DNA of 8,146 nucleotides. Origin: Chromatiales bacterium (GTDB lineage Bacteria > Pseudomonadota > Gammaproteobacteria > Chromatiales > Chromatiaceae). The notes beneath the pieces were generated by a model. That model was not told the DNA's origin and searched no databases. It saw only the letters and a list, made by a program, of their open reading frames with translations. Positions 1-6,873 of this stretch are shown here, one piece after another. Position 1 is the stretch's first letter. Every line of letters starts with the position of its first letter. The DNA lies in the NCBI GenBank assembly GCA_024639625.1, contig JAHEIA010000125.1, positions 1 to 8,146 on the forward strand. The letters are read 5' to 3'. Position numbers and translations under genes: made by a program.

Positions 1-1
1 C

Positions 2-397
2 GGCGCCGAGGGCATGCTGATGACCGACGGCGGCCGGTTCGGCGGCTATGGCTTCTACCTGCTCAAGGGCGTGCCGACCTTCACCTGGAACCTGGTGCAG
101 CTCGAGCGCGTCAAGTGGAAGGGCAAGGAGCCCCTCGCGGCCGGTAAGCACACGCTCGTGTTCGACTGGAAGTACGACGGCCCCGGTTTGGGCAAGGGCG
201 GCACCGGCACGCTGAAGGTCGACGGCAAGGTCGTGGACAGCCACCCGATGCCGAAGAGCCTGCCGATCACCACGGGGTGGAACGAGGTCTTCAACGTCGG
301 CATCGATACCGCCACGCCGGTGGACGACAAGGACTACCAGGTGCCGTTCCCCTTCACCGGCAAGCTCGACAAGCTCACGGTCGAGCTTGAGCCGTAG
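2..397 (+). CDS. Arylsulfatase, C-terminal part only (5' end outside window)
   Basis: The frame is open from base 2 and ends at TAG 395-397, giving the last 131 residues of a protein. The sequence has the pattern of the C-terminal beta domain that follows the catalytic domain in large bacterial arylsulfatases: a GGRFGGYGFYL strand, then PLAAGKHTLVFDWKYDG, a GKGGTGTLKVDGK hairpin, and a closing FTGKLDKLTVEL strand. The same order (GGFTGGYTMFV, GTGELFVNGK, YSGDLDKVVFDL) ends the next gene, so the two are tandem paralogues. The catalytic core, with the formylglycine cysteine and metal ligands, lies upstream of the window, so activity and substrate cannot be judged here. The ATG at base 14 is an internal methionine, not a start. 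The downstream gene begins 118 bases later on the same strand, and the two may be co-transcribed. The sulfatase assignment is an inference from this domain and from the neighbour. Confidence 0.85.
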   Translation, partial: GAEGMLMTDGGRFGGYGFYLLKGVPTFTWNLVQLERVKWKGKEPLAAGKHTLVFDWKYDGPGLGKGGTGTLKVDGKVVDSHPMPKSLPITTGWNEVFNVGIDTATPVDDKDYQVPFPFTGKLDKLTVELEP

Positions 398-401
398 CGG
401 C

Positions 402-416
402 GCTCGGCCGCCGAGC
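402..416 (+). terminator. Tight stem-loop just after the first sulfatase stop codon
   Basis: GCTCGG (402-407), loop CCG, CCGAGC (411-416) forms a perfect 6-bp all-strong stem with a 3-base loop, starting 5 bases after the TAG. No T-tract follows, so it is not a canonical intrinsic terminator. It could partly terminate transcription, or stabilise the 3' end of the upstream message in a two-gene transcript. The structure is seen directly; its role is inferred. Confidence 0.35.
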
Positions 417-500
417 CCCGGAAGGTTGCCAAGGTCATCCGGATTGAGCAGCAGGCGCCTGGCCGCATCCCGACGCTCTATTCTCGATGACATAGAATCC

Positions 501-510
501 AAGGGGAGGA
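501..510 (+). promoter_or_regulatory. Ribosome binding site that fixes the second sulfatase start
   Basis: AAGGGGAGGA at 501-510 is a near-ideal purine-rich Shine-Dalgarno stretch ending 5 bases before ATG 516. The frame is open further upstream, back to a TTG at 387, but that extension (beginning MSRSGARPPSPG) has no such site and would put about 43 unlikely residues before the signal peptide. Confidence 0.85.
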
Positions 511-515
511 TCCAT

Positions 516-2897
516 ATGACCAGCCAAAATTGTTCAATCGCCCTGTTTCGTCGCGGGTTCATCGCGTTGGTCCTGGCCTGCTTCACGGGCTTTTCGTGGG
601 CCGCCACGACCGGCGCACCCGAGTTCAAGGGCAAGATCGCCGAGCGCTACGAGGACTCGGTGGAGTGGTACCCGCAGACGGTGCCGACGCCGCCCGAAGG
701 CGCGCCGAACGTGCTCATCATCCTGCTCGACGACGTGGGCTTCGCCCAGCTCGGGAGCTTCGGGGGGCTGAGCGCCACCCCCAACATCGACCAGCTCGCC
801 GCCGGTGGGCTGCGCTTCAACAACTTCCACACCGCGGCGCTTTGCTCGCCCTCGCGTGCCTCGCTCATGGCCGGTCGTTTCCCCCACTCCATAGGACTGG
901 GCAGTCACGCTCTCACCGCCATGGGGTTCCCCGGTTACAATGCCATCGTGCCACCCTCGGCGAAGTCAGTGGCAAAGATCCTTAAAAACAACGGCTACGT
1001 AAACTACGCCCTGGGCAAGTGGGACCACACCCCGCTCTATGAAGTGTCCCAGGCCGGCCCCTTCGACCGCTGGCCCAGCGATGAGGGCTTCGACCACTTT
1101 TACGGATTCATGGCGGCCGATGCCGACCAGTACCGCACCCTCATGTTCCAGGACCACGCGCCCATCGAGCCCTGGAAGGACAAAAAGGACTACCACAACT
1201 CGACGGACCTGGCGGACAAGGCCATCGAGTACATCACTGGCCACGTGTCGGTGGCCCCGGACCGTCCCTTCATGGTGCTGTTCGCACCGGGTGCTATGCA
1301 TTCCCCACACCAGGCGCCGCCCGAGTACATCGAAAAATATCGTGGCAAGTTCGACATGGGCTGGGACCGCGCGCGGGAGATGATCTTGGCGCGTCAGAAG
1401 GAGCTAGGCATTATTCCGGCCGATGCGAAGCTCACCGAGCGGATCAACGCCATTCCCGCCTGGGACTCGCTGCAGGCCGAGGAGAAAAAGCTTTACGCGC
1501 GCCAGATGGAGGTGTTTGCTGCCATGCTGGCGCACGTCGACGATGAAATCGGGCGGTTGGTCGCGACCCTCGATCGCGTGGGTGCACTGGACAACACACT
1601 TATCTTGGTCACCTCCGACAACGGCGCCAGCGGCGAAGGCGGCCTGGCCGGTACCTTCAACGAGACTTACGCCATCAACGGCCTGCAAACGCCCTTAGAG
1701 GCCAACATGCGCCACTTCGAGAACTGGGGTGGGCCGAGCACCTATCCCCACTACCACGCCGGCTGGGCCATGGCCGGCAACACGCCCTTCCGCTACTTCA
1801 AGCAGGCGGTACACCGGGGCGGCCAGCAGGACCCGCTGATCGTCCATTGGCCCAAGGGCATAGAGGAAAAGGGTGGGGTGCGCAACCAGTACCATCACAT
1901 CGCCGACATCGGTCCGACATTGCTGGAGATCCTCGGACTGGAGGTGCCCGATGAAATCGACGGCATCAAGCAGAAACCCATGGACGGCGTCAGCATGCTC
2001 TACGCCTTCAACGACGCCAATGCCTCGAACGCCAAGAAGGTGCAGTACTACGAGATGTTCGGAAACCTTGGCATCTGGGCGGATGGATGGAAGGCGGTGA
2101 CCCTGCACGCCAACCGATTGCCCTGGGACGTCAACGTGGTCCAGCCCTTCGACCAGGACGAGTGGGAGCTCTACCACGTGGCGGAGGACTTCAGCGCTGC
2201 CGACAACGTGGCAGACAAGCATCCCGAAAAACTCGAGGAGCTGAAGCAGCTCTTCGACCAGCAGGCTCGCAAGTACCACGTCTATCCGCTCTACGACGAC
2301 CTGATGCAGCGCATTGCCAAGCAGCATGAACGCCTGTTCAAGGATCAGTTGACCTTCACATATTTTTTTCCCGGCGCGGTCCGCATCGCGGAGAAAGTGT
2401 CGCCACCCATCAAGGGGCGATCGCACCACATCACCACGGCACTCGACATCAGCGGCGATGAAAGGGGCGTAATCGTGGCCTGCGGTGGCTTTACAGGCGG
2501 CTACACCATGTTCGTAAAGGACGGTCGGGTCTACTACGACTACAACTACCTCGACGGGGTGCACTACATCATCGAGTCACCGCCGCTTGCCAAGGGCAAG
2601 AACGATGTAAAGTTTACCTTCACCCACCGCGGCAATTTCGCCGGCACCGGCGAGTTGTTTGTGAACGGCAAGAGCGTCGGCACGGTGGACATGCCCAAGA
2701 CGCATATCTCGGCTTTCTCACTCTCCGAATCCTTCGACGTGGGCCGCGACAACGGCACCCAGGTGTCTAACCTCTACCAGGGTGAATATGCCTACAGCGG
2801 CGACCTCGACAAGGTGGTGTTTGACCTGCGCGGCTTCCCCGAGGCGGAGGACGCGGCGCGGAACAGCGCGGAGGCAGCGACCGTCGAGGCGAACTGA
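516..2897 (+). CDS. Exported sulfatase (formylglycine-dependent, arylsulfatase-like)
   Basis: A 793-residue hydrolase of the alkaline-phosphatase superfamily that cleaves sulfate esters; the substrate is unknown. Residues 1-29 form a signal peptide with an RR pair (12-13), a hydrophobic stretch (15-28) and likely cleavage after SWA29, so it acts in the periplasm or outside the cell. The catalytic domain spans about 65-480: metal ligands D72/D73 (LIILLDDVGF), the signature CSPSR at 110-114 whose C110 should become formylglycine, K168 in GKWDHTP, H262 in AMHSPHQAP, D368/N369 in TSDNG and K429 in NTPFRYFK. The C-terminal beta domain (about 615-770) matches the end of the upstream gene. The odd point is GKWDHTP: in typical members K-x-H places a histidine two residues after the lysine, whereas here that position is D170 and H171 follows. 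The start is set by the strong ribosome binding site. No maturation enzyme gene is in the window. The sulfatase assignment is firm; aryl specificity is not shown. Confidence 0.93.
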   Translation: MTSQNCSIALFRRGFIALVLACFTGFSWAATTGAPEFKGKIAERYEDSVEWYPQTVPTPPEGAPNVLIILLDDVGFAQLGSFGGLSATPNIDQLAAGGLRFNNFHTAALCSPSRASLMAGRFPHSIGLGSHALTAMGFPGYNAIVPPSAKSVAKILKNNGYVNYALGKWDHTPLYEVSQAGPFDRWPSDEGFDHFYGFMAADADQYRTLMFQDHAPIEPWKDKKDYHNSTDLADKAIEYITGHVSVAPDRPFMVLFAPGAMHSPHQAPPEYIEKYRGKFDMGWDRAREMILARQKELGIIPADAKLTERINAIPAWDSLQAEEKKLYARQMEVFAAMLAHVDDEIGRLVATLDRVGALDNTLILVTSDNGASGEGGLAGTFNETYAINGLQTPLEANMRHFENWGGPSTYPHYHAGWAMAGNTPFRYFKQAVHRGGQQDPLIVHWPKGIEEKGGVRNQYHHIADIGPTLLEILGLEVPDEIDGIKQKPMDGVSMLYAFNDANASNAKKVQYYEMFGNLGIWADGWKAVTLHANRLPWDVNVVQPFDQDEWELYHVAEDFSAADNVADKHPEKLEELKQLFDQQARKYHVYPLYDDLMQRIAKQHERLFKDQLTFTYFFPGAVRIAEKVSPPIKGRSHHITTALDISGDERGVIVACGGFTGGYTMFVKDGRVYYDYNYLDGVHYIIESPPLAKGKNDVKFTFTHRGNFAGTGELFVNGKSVGTVDMPKTHISAFSLSESFDVGRDNGTQVSNLYQGEYAYSGDLDKVVFDLRGFPEAEDAARNSAEAATVEAN

Positions 2898-3490
2898 GTT
2901 TTCACCTATCCGGGCCGGCAGGCCCTGCAGTAGCTGCAGCGCAGCCGGTCCGCGAACAATAGGGGACGCACCACGGTTTCTGCTCGTGAAATCCCCACCG
3001 TCTGACAGAACCGATGCCGTGCTCGATGGGCTGCCGGTGTGGCGGACAGTGGGATGGGGGCCGTCGACCCGGCGCCGTCGTTCGTGGGTCGCGGAAAGCG
3101 TCAGGATCCCGTTGCCACCACGATCGGCCCAGCCTAGTCCGTCACCTTCCGAAAGATCGCTCGCAAAGCCGCGATGCCTGCGAGATGAGCCCCCTTTGCC
3201 GAGTTATCTCGCGTCCAGCGGATCGCGGAGAGCCAGCCAGCGCGGGTGGCCGGTTGTGTCGATCCTCACCCCGGGGCGGCAACAGTCGAAAAGAGATTCC
3301 TGCTGCGTGGATGTATCCGTTGTCTGCGGTGAAAACGTAACTATTTGACAGAATTGAAGACTAGCATTGCGCAGATGCCCCCAGACGCGCCGGCTATTCT
3401 GTACTCACCAGCGACACTAGAGTCGTTGCCGTGTTGAGAGGCGCAGATTACCGATCCGCGCACTTGGTCGAATCGCATTGGAGCAAGCCC
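2898..3490. other. 593-base stretch without a supportable gene
   Basis: Two plus-strand frames stay open through much of this stretch (2782-3348 and 3014-3340). Their translations are rich in Arg, Cys, Ser and Pro with no domain, and neither has a convincing ribosome binding site, so I do not call them. Besides the stem-loops at its left end there is one 6-bp dyad, CTCGCA 3160-3165 with TGCGAG 3179-3184. A TTGACA at 3345-3350 resembles a -35 box but has no -10 hexamer at proper spacing. TATTCT at 3395-3400 resembles a -10 box for the next gene but has no -35 partner. The rightmost 150 bases are less GC-rich than the rest, as promoter regions often are. It could be a decayed gene, but I cannot name one. 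Confidence 0.5.
2912..2939 (+). terminator. Two adjacent stem-loops downstream of the sulfatase (weak terminator candidate)
   Basis: GGGCC-GGCA-GGCCC (2912-2925) is followed at once by CTGCAG-TAG-CTGCAG (2925-2939), beginning 14 bases after the sulfatase stop. There is no T-tract. The position suggests a transcript end or a 3' stabilising structure, but GC-rich sequence forms such stems easily by chance. Confidence 0.3.
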
Positions 3491-3922
3491 ATGATCAGAA
3501 GTCTTGTCTTTGTCCTTTCCCTGGCGGTCCCGGTTGCACAGGCGGGCTTTCTCGAGGATCCGGAGGTCGACGAGAATGAGTACGCCGGGCTCGAAGAAAA
3601 AGAAATCGATTTGGTAGGCGTCCGAGAGATGCCCCGGGTGAATTCCCGGTATCCGTTTGCCGCCCTGGTCACCAACAACTCAGGTCTCTATCTCGATCGG
3701 CTGTCCTTGGAATGTACGGTTACCGACTCGGATGGGGTCCGCTTGTTCAAGGACCTTACATTCAAGTCAAGCCCGTTTCTGAATACCGCTCTGGGAAAGA
3801 CCCGCCTGGGTATTCCATCCGGAAAGACCATGGAAGTGGGACTCTATACCAGTAATACCCGCTGGTCCGCTGGCGGTCACCAATACGACTGTCGGATCTA
3901 TGGGGTATCGGGATCCAAGTAA
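3491..3922 (+). CDS. Small secreted protein of unknown function
   Basis: A 143-residue protein that I do not recognise. ATG 3491 is preceded by GGAG (3480-3483) at 7 bases and begins a classic Sec signal peptide: MIR, a hydrophobic run SLVFVLSLAVPV, then cleavage after AQA18. An upstream in-frame GTG at 3431 would bury the signal peptide behind 20 residues and is less likely. The mature part starts with an acidic segment (about 21-39), followed by predicted beta strands. The stretch LVTNNSGLYLDRLSLECTV and the following D-x-DG turn resemble the small beta-sandwich domains of the FxLYD kind; this is a loose impression, not a family call. Two cysteines, C75 and C134, could form a disulfide in the periplasm. 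No lipobox or further membrane segment is seen. The gene stands alone on this strand, with a convergent glucan phosphorylase gene 62 bases away, so context gives no function. Confidence 0.72.
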   Translation: MIRSLVFVLSLAVPVAQAGFLEDPEVDENEYAGLEEKEIDLVGVREMPRVNSRYPFAALVTNNSGLYLDRLSLECTVTDSDGVRLFKDLTFKSSPFLNTALGKTRLGIPSGKTMEVGLYTSNTRWSAGGHQYDCRIYGVSGSK

Positions 3923-3924
3923 TA

Positions 3925-3983
3925 CCCGGTGCTGTGCAGTCGTCGGCGAAGGTCAGTGGCGAGGCCACAGGAATCGGACCGGG
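3925..3983. terminator. Nested dyads between convergent genes (bidirectional terminator candidate)
   Basis: The 62-base gap between the two convergent stop codons holds three nested inverted pairs. CCCGGT (3925-3930) pairs with ACCGGG (3978-3983), CTGTG (3932-3936) with CACAG (3966-3970), and inside them GTGGC (3956-3960) with GCCAC (3964-3968) around a 3-base loop. The last two share bases and cannot both form fully. There is no T-run on either strand, so termination by this structure alone is doubtful. The location is right for ending both transcripts. Confidence 0.4.
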
Positions 3984-3984
3984 C

Positions 3985-6561
3985 CTACAGCCAACGCATC
4001 CTCCCGGTCTCGAACCGGTGACTCAGCAGGGGATGTGTCGGATAGGCACGGATTCGGTATTGCAGCAGGCCGGACAGATCGGCCTCCGGATCGTCGGAGG
4101 AGAGCACGAGTTGAAAGACCCAGGCGCCATCGTCCAGCGGGTGGCTGGGTTCGCAGGGCAGCGTCTGCCAGGGAACGAACCGACCGAGTTCGTCGAGAAA
4201 CCCGATTACCCCTTCCACGGAGACGTCCTCCGGGGTCATAGCGCCCAGCGTGGCTTCGATGTTCAGAGTTACGCTCTCGCCATAGCGAATCTCGCGCGGC
4301 GGAGGCGACTTGACCTTGAGCTGCACTTGGTCCCAGTGTTGTTCTACCTTGCGCTTCCATGCGGCAAGCTGTTTAGCTCCCGCCGCCTCGTCGATGGCCA
4401 TGCGGCGCTGTTGTTCTTCCGCCGGGCGATAGAGTTCGGTCACATAGTCCTCCACCATGCGCAAGGCGTTGAAGGCGGGCAATGTGCTGGTCATCGAGGC
4501 CTTCGATTTGGCGATCCAGCCGCGCGGTAAGCCCTGGCCGTCGCTGCCATAGTAGAGAGGAACGACCTCATGCTCCAGCACGTCCAGGAGTTCCGTGGCT
4601 TCCTGCCGGTCATCGCCCGTAGCCTCCTGCCCGGGATCCTGGGGGCTGATGGACCAACCGTTCTCCGGCCGGTATGCCTCGCCCCACCAACCGTCCAGCA
4701 CGCTCAGGTTAACGACCCCGTTGATGCCCGCCTTCATGCCGGAGGTGCCGCAGGCCTCCATGGGGTAGCGAGGGGTGTTGAGCCAAACGTCGACGCCGGG
4801 GATAAGCGTACGGGCCATCGACAGATTGTAGTCCTCCAGGAGGATCAGTCTCCCCTCCAGTTCAGGGTGCAAGGAAAGCTCGTGGATCTGTTTCAGCAAT
4901 TGCTTTCCGGGGCCGTCGCTGGGGTGCGCCTTACCGGCGAAGATGAACAGCAGCGGCCTTTCCGGGTCGGCCAGCAGGCGCTTGAGACGCTGCAAATCGC
5001 GGAACAAGAGGTCCGCCCTTTTGTAAGTCGCGAAGCGGCGAGCGAAGCCGATGATCAAAGCCCCGGTATTTGCGGGATCCAGGTAACGTACGCGACGCCG
5101 GATACTGGATTCGCCCACACCGTTACGGCGCATCGCGCGTTCGCAACGCAGACGGATCTCCTGCAGCATCTCTGCTTTCAACACCTGGCGCGTGCTCAAA
5201 TAGACGTGATCCGGGATCTGGGCGATCTTCTTCCTCCAAAACGATTCGTCGCACATGCGGCTGCGCCAGCCACGGCCAAAATACATGTCGAAAAGGGCCA
5301 CCCACGCGGCGCCAAGAAAGCTCGGCACGTGGATGCCGTTGGTCACATAGCCGAACGGGTTGTCTTGTGCCGGAACCTCTGGCCAGACATGACTGTTCAT
5401 CTCGGCGGCGATGCGCCCGTTGATACGGCTCACGCCGTTGTGGAAGCGCGACCCGCGCAGGCCCAGGCAGGTCATGTTGAAGCCCCCGGGATGGGCGGGA
5501 TCCCTGCCCAACTGCAACAGGCGGTCGACGCCAAGGCCGAGTTCGTCGGCGAAGCCAGAGAAATAGCTGCGCATGAGTTCGGCGGGATACACGTCGTGGC
5601 CAGCGGAAACCGGTGTGTGGGAGGTGAACACGGTGCCGGATGCCACCAGTTCCAAGGCGCTCGAGACGTCGAGACCCTGGCCGACGAATTCCCTGCAGCG
5701 CTCCAGGACTAGGAATGCAGCGTGACCTTCATTTGCGTGCCAAACTGAGGGTTGCAGTCCGAGTCTGCGCAGCACGCGCACGCCGCCGACGCCAAGCAGG
5801 ATCTCTTGCTGGATGCGCATGTGCAGGTCGCCGCCGTAGAGCTTCTGTGTAATGCTGCGGTCGGCCGCGGAATTGGCTTCCAGATCGCTATCGAGCAGGA
5901 ACAGGGAGATGTGCCCCACCCTGGCGCGCCAGACCTTGATCTCGACGCTGCGTTGCGGCAGCTGGACCGCTACGCGGATTTCTTCGCCGGCAGGGTCTAA
6001 GGCCGGGGTAATCGGCAAGTCTGGTGGGCAGATCGAAGGATAGTTCTCGATCTGCTCGCCATGCGGGCCGATCGTCTGCGAGAAATAGCCTTGCTGGTAG
6101 AGCAAACCGAGGGCGACGAACGGGTAGTTGATGTCGCTCATGACCTTGCAATAATCCGCCGCGAGAATACCCAGGCCCCCGGAATAGATCGGGAAACTTT
6201 CGTGAAACCCGTATTCGGCGCAGAAGTACGCGGTGAGCCCGGTCTTCCCGTTGTGCAACGGCCGGCCCGGCGTCTGTAGCTGCTCCTGGATATAGGTGTC
6301 GTAGGCGGAGAGCACTCGGTTGTAGTTTTCGATGAACACCAGATCCTGGGTCGCGGCGTCGAGCCGCGACTGGGCTATCCGGCGCAGGAACACCTTCGGG
6401 CGGTGCTCGCAGCGCTCCCAGCAATCATTGTCCAGCGAGCGAAACAGGCGTCGCACATCGCGTTCCCAGGAATAGAACAGGTCGTTGGCCAGTTCTTCGA
6501 GGCGCCGGAAGCGTTTCGGTAGTTTGGGTCTAATCTCTAGGTGAAAGGTCTTGGTGTGCAT
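3985..6561 (-). CDS. glgP: Alpha-glucan phosphorylase (short, Thermotoga/Thermus-like type)
   Basis: An 858-residue cytoplasmic, PLP-dependent enzyme that splits alpha-1,4-glucans with phosphate to give glucose-1-phosphate, for use of glycogen or maltodextrins. An N-terminal segment (about 8-112, DUF3417-like) precedes the core. Recognisable core motifs are CAEYGFHESFPIYSGGLG (114-131), HANEGHAAF (275-283), FTSHTPVSAGHD (312-323), YVTNGIHVPSF (405-415), the phosphate/substrate segment GFARRFATYKRA (505-516), and EACGTSGMKAGINGVVNLS (602-620), whose K610 should carry PLP. A beta-rich extension (about 745-858) closes the protein. The length fits this subgroup, which lacks the E. coli GlgP/MalP architecture. 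I chose ATG 6561: AAGGA lies only 2 bases before it, a short spacing, and GGTGA sits farther up. A TTG at 6645 would add 28 residues of non-conserved character. The motifs show no damage. No other glycogen gene adjoins; the EthD gene lies 282 bases upstream on the same strand. Confidence 0.95.
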   Translation of the reverse strand: MHTKTFHLEIRPKLPKRFRRLEELANDLFYSWERDVRRLFRSLDNDCWERCEHRPKVFLRRIAQSRLDAATQDLVFIENYNRVLSAYDTYIQEQLQTPGRPLHNGKTGLTAYFCAEYGFHESFPIYSGGLGILAADYCKVMSDINYPFVALGLLYQQGYFSQTIGPHGEQIENYPSICPPDLPITPALDPAGEEIRVAVQLPQRSVEIKVWRARVGHISLFLLDSDLEANSAADRSITQKLYGGDLHMRIQQEILLGVGGVRVLRRLGLQPSVWHANEGHAAFLVLERCREFVGQGLDVSSALELVASGTVFTSHTPVSAGHDVYPAELMRSYFSGFADELGLGVDRLLQLGRDPAHPGGFNMTCLGLRGSRFHNGVSRINGRIAAEMNSHVWPEVPAQDNPFGYVTNGIHVPSFLGAAWVALFDMYFGRGWRSRMCDESFWRKKIAQIPDHVYLSTRQVLKAEMLQEIRLRCERAMRRNGVGESSIRRRVRYLDPANTGALIIGFARRFATYKRADLLFRDLQRLKRLLADPERPLLFIFAGKAHPSDGPGKQLLKQIHELSLHPELEGRLILLEDYNLSMARTLIPGVDVWLNTPRYPMEACGTSGMKAGINGVVNLSVLDGWWGEAYRPENGWSISPQDPGQEATGDDRQEATELLDVLEHEVVPLYYGSDGQGLPRGWIAKSKASMTSTLPAFNALRMVEDYVTELYRPAEEQQRRMAIDEAAGAKQLAAWKRKVEQHWDQVQLKVKSPPPREIRYGESVTLNIEATLGAMTPEDVSVEGVIGFLDELGRFVPWQTLPCEPSHPLDDGAWVFQLVLSSDDPEADLSGLLQYRIRAYPTHPLLSHRFETGRMRWL

Positions 6562-6741
6562 GGTCCTTGTCGTCACCGGGTTCGGTTGCGGCGCAGCGGC
6601 GGAAGGGTCCCGCCGTCTCAATATTCCTTTGTCTTCGGCAGGCAACGAACTTTCCGCGGGTCCGCGCGAGCCGCCCCTCCCGGCACGTGTGCAGCGCCGG
6701 TCGCTTGTTGTTTTCTCACTCGCGGGCTGTTCGGCGGATTC

Positions 6742-6770
6742 AGCATAATGGTCCAGCCTGTTTCCAGCAA
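6742..6770 (-). promoter_or_regulatory. Candidate sigma70-type promoter for the glucan phosphorylase gene
   Basis: Read on the minus strand, TTGCTG (6770-6765) and TATGCT (6747-6742) are separated by exactly 17 bases. They match the consensus at 3 of 6 and 4 of 6 positions. This would give a leader of roughly 175 bases before ATG 6561. A 5-bp stem (GCCTG 6756-6760 with CAGGC 6772-6776) overlaps the -35 box. The call rests on spacing more than on hexamer quality. Confidence 0.3.
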
Positions 6771-6790
6771 GCAGGCGGGGCAGGGCCTCT

Positions 6791-6873
6791 GTCGAGCGGG
6801 GGTGCCATGGGCAGCAGCGATCGCTCGACCGCAGTGCCGGTCCTTAGTGGTTCGGTGCTTCGCCCCGCTCGAC
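6791..6873 (-). repeat. Three-part repeat able to form two alternative stems at the 3' end of the EthD gene
   Basis: In minus-strand order, GTCGAGCGGGG (6873-6863, inside the last codons of the EthD gene) is followed by GTCGAGCG (6829-6822) and then by CCCCGCTCGAC (6801-6791). The last element is a perfect complement of the first over 11 bases and of the second over 8, so only one of the two stems can form at a time. No T-tract follows either stem. It may act as a transcript end or attenuating structure ahead of glgP, or be a chance result of GC-rich sequence. Confidence 0.4.

Noticed and set aside
493..498. TAGAAT resembling a -10 box before the second sulfatase
   Set aside because: No -35 at proper spacing, and a start point here would fall inside the ribosome binding site.
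387..515. In-frame TTG extension of the second sulfatase overlapping the upstream stop codon
   Set aside because: The strong ribosome site at 501-510 and the signal peptide starting at 516 fix the start; the extension translates to low-complexity Arg/Ser/Pro sequence.
564..583. Possible lipobox VLAC in the sulfatase signal peptide
   Set aside because: Leucine at -2 is atypical, and the hydrophobic stretch continues past the cysteine to a better cleavage site at SWA.
1695..2564. 289-codon open frame antisense to the sulfatase
   Set aside because: It mirrors the codon bias of the confident sulfatase gene on the other strand and shows no domain.
3014..3340. 108-codon frame in the large gap (and the overlapping 2782-3348 frame)
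   Set aside because: Translation is rich in Arg, Cys and Ser with no domain or credible ribosome site; not enough to call a gene.
3345..3350. Perfect TTGACA -35 hexamer
   Set aside because: No acceptable -10 hexamer 15-19 bases downstream.
4002..4021. tRNA T-arm-like GGTTCGAGACC on the minus strand
   Set aside because: It lies in the last codons of the glucan phosphorylase, and no acceptor, D or anticodon arm can be placed around it.
4570..5712. 380-codon open frame antisense to glgP
   Set aside because: Shadow of the glgP reading frame, which has all the phosphorylase motifs on the minus strand.
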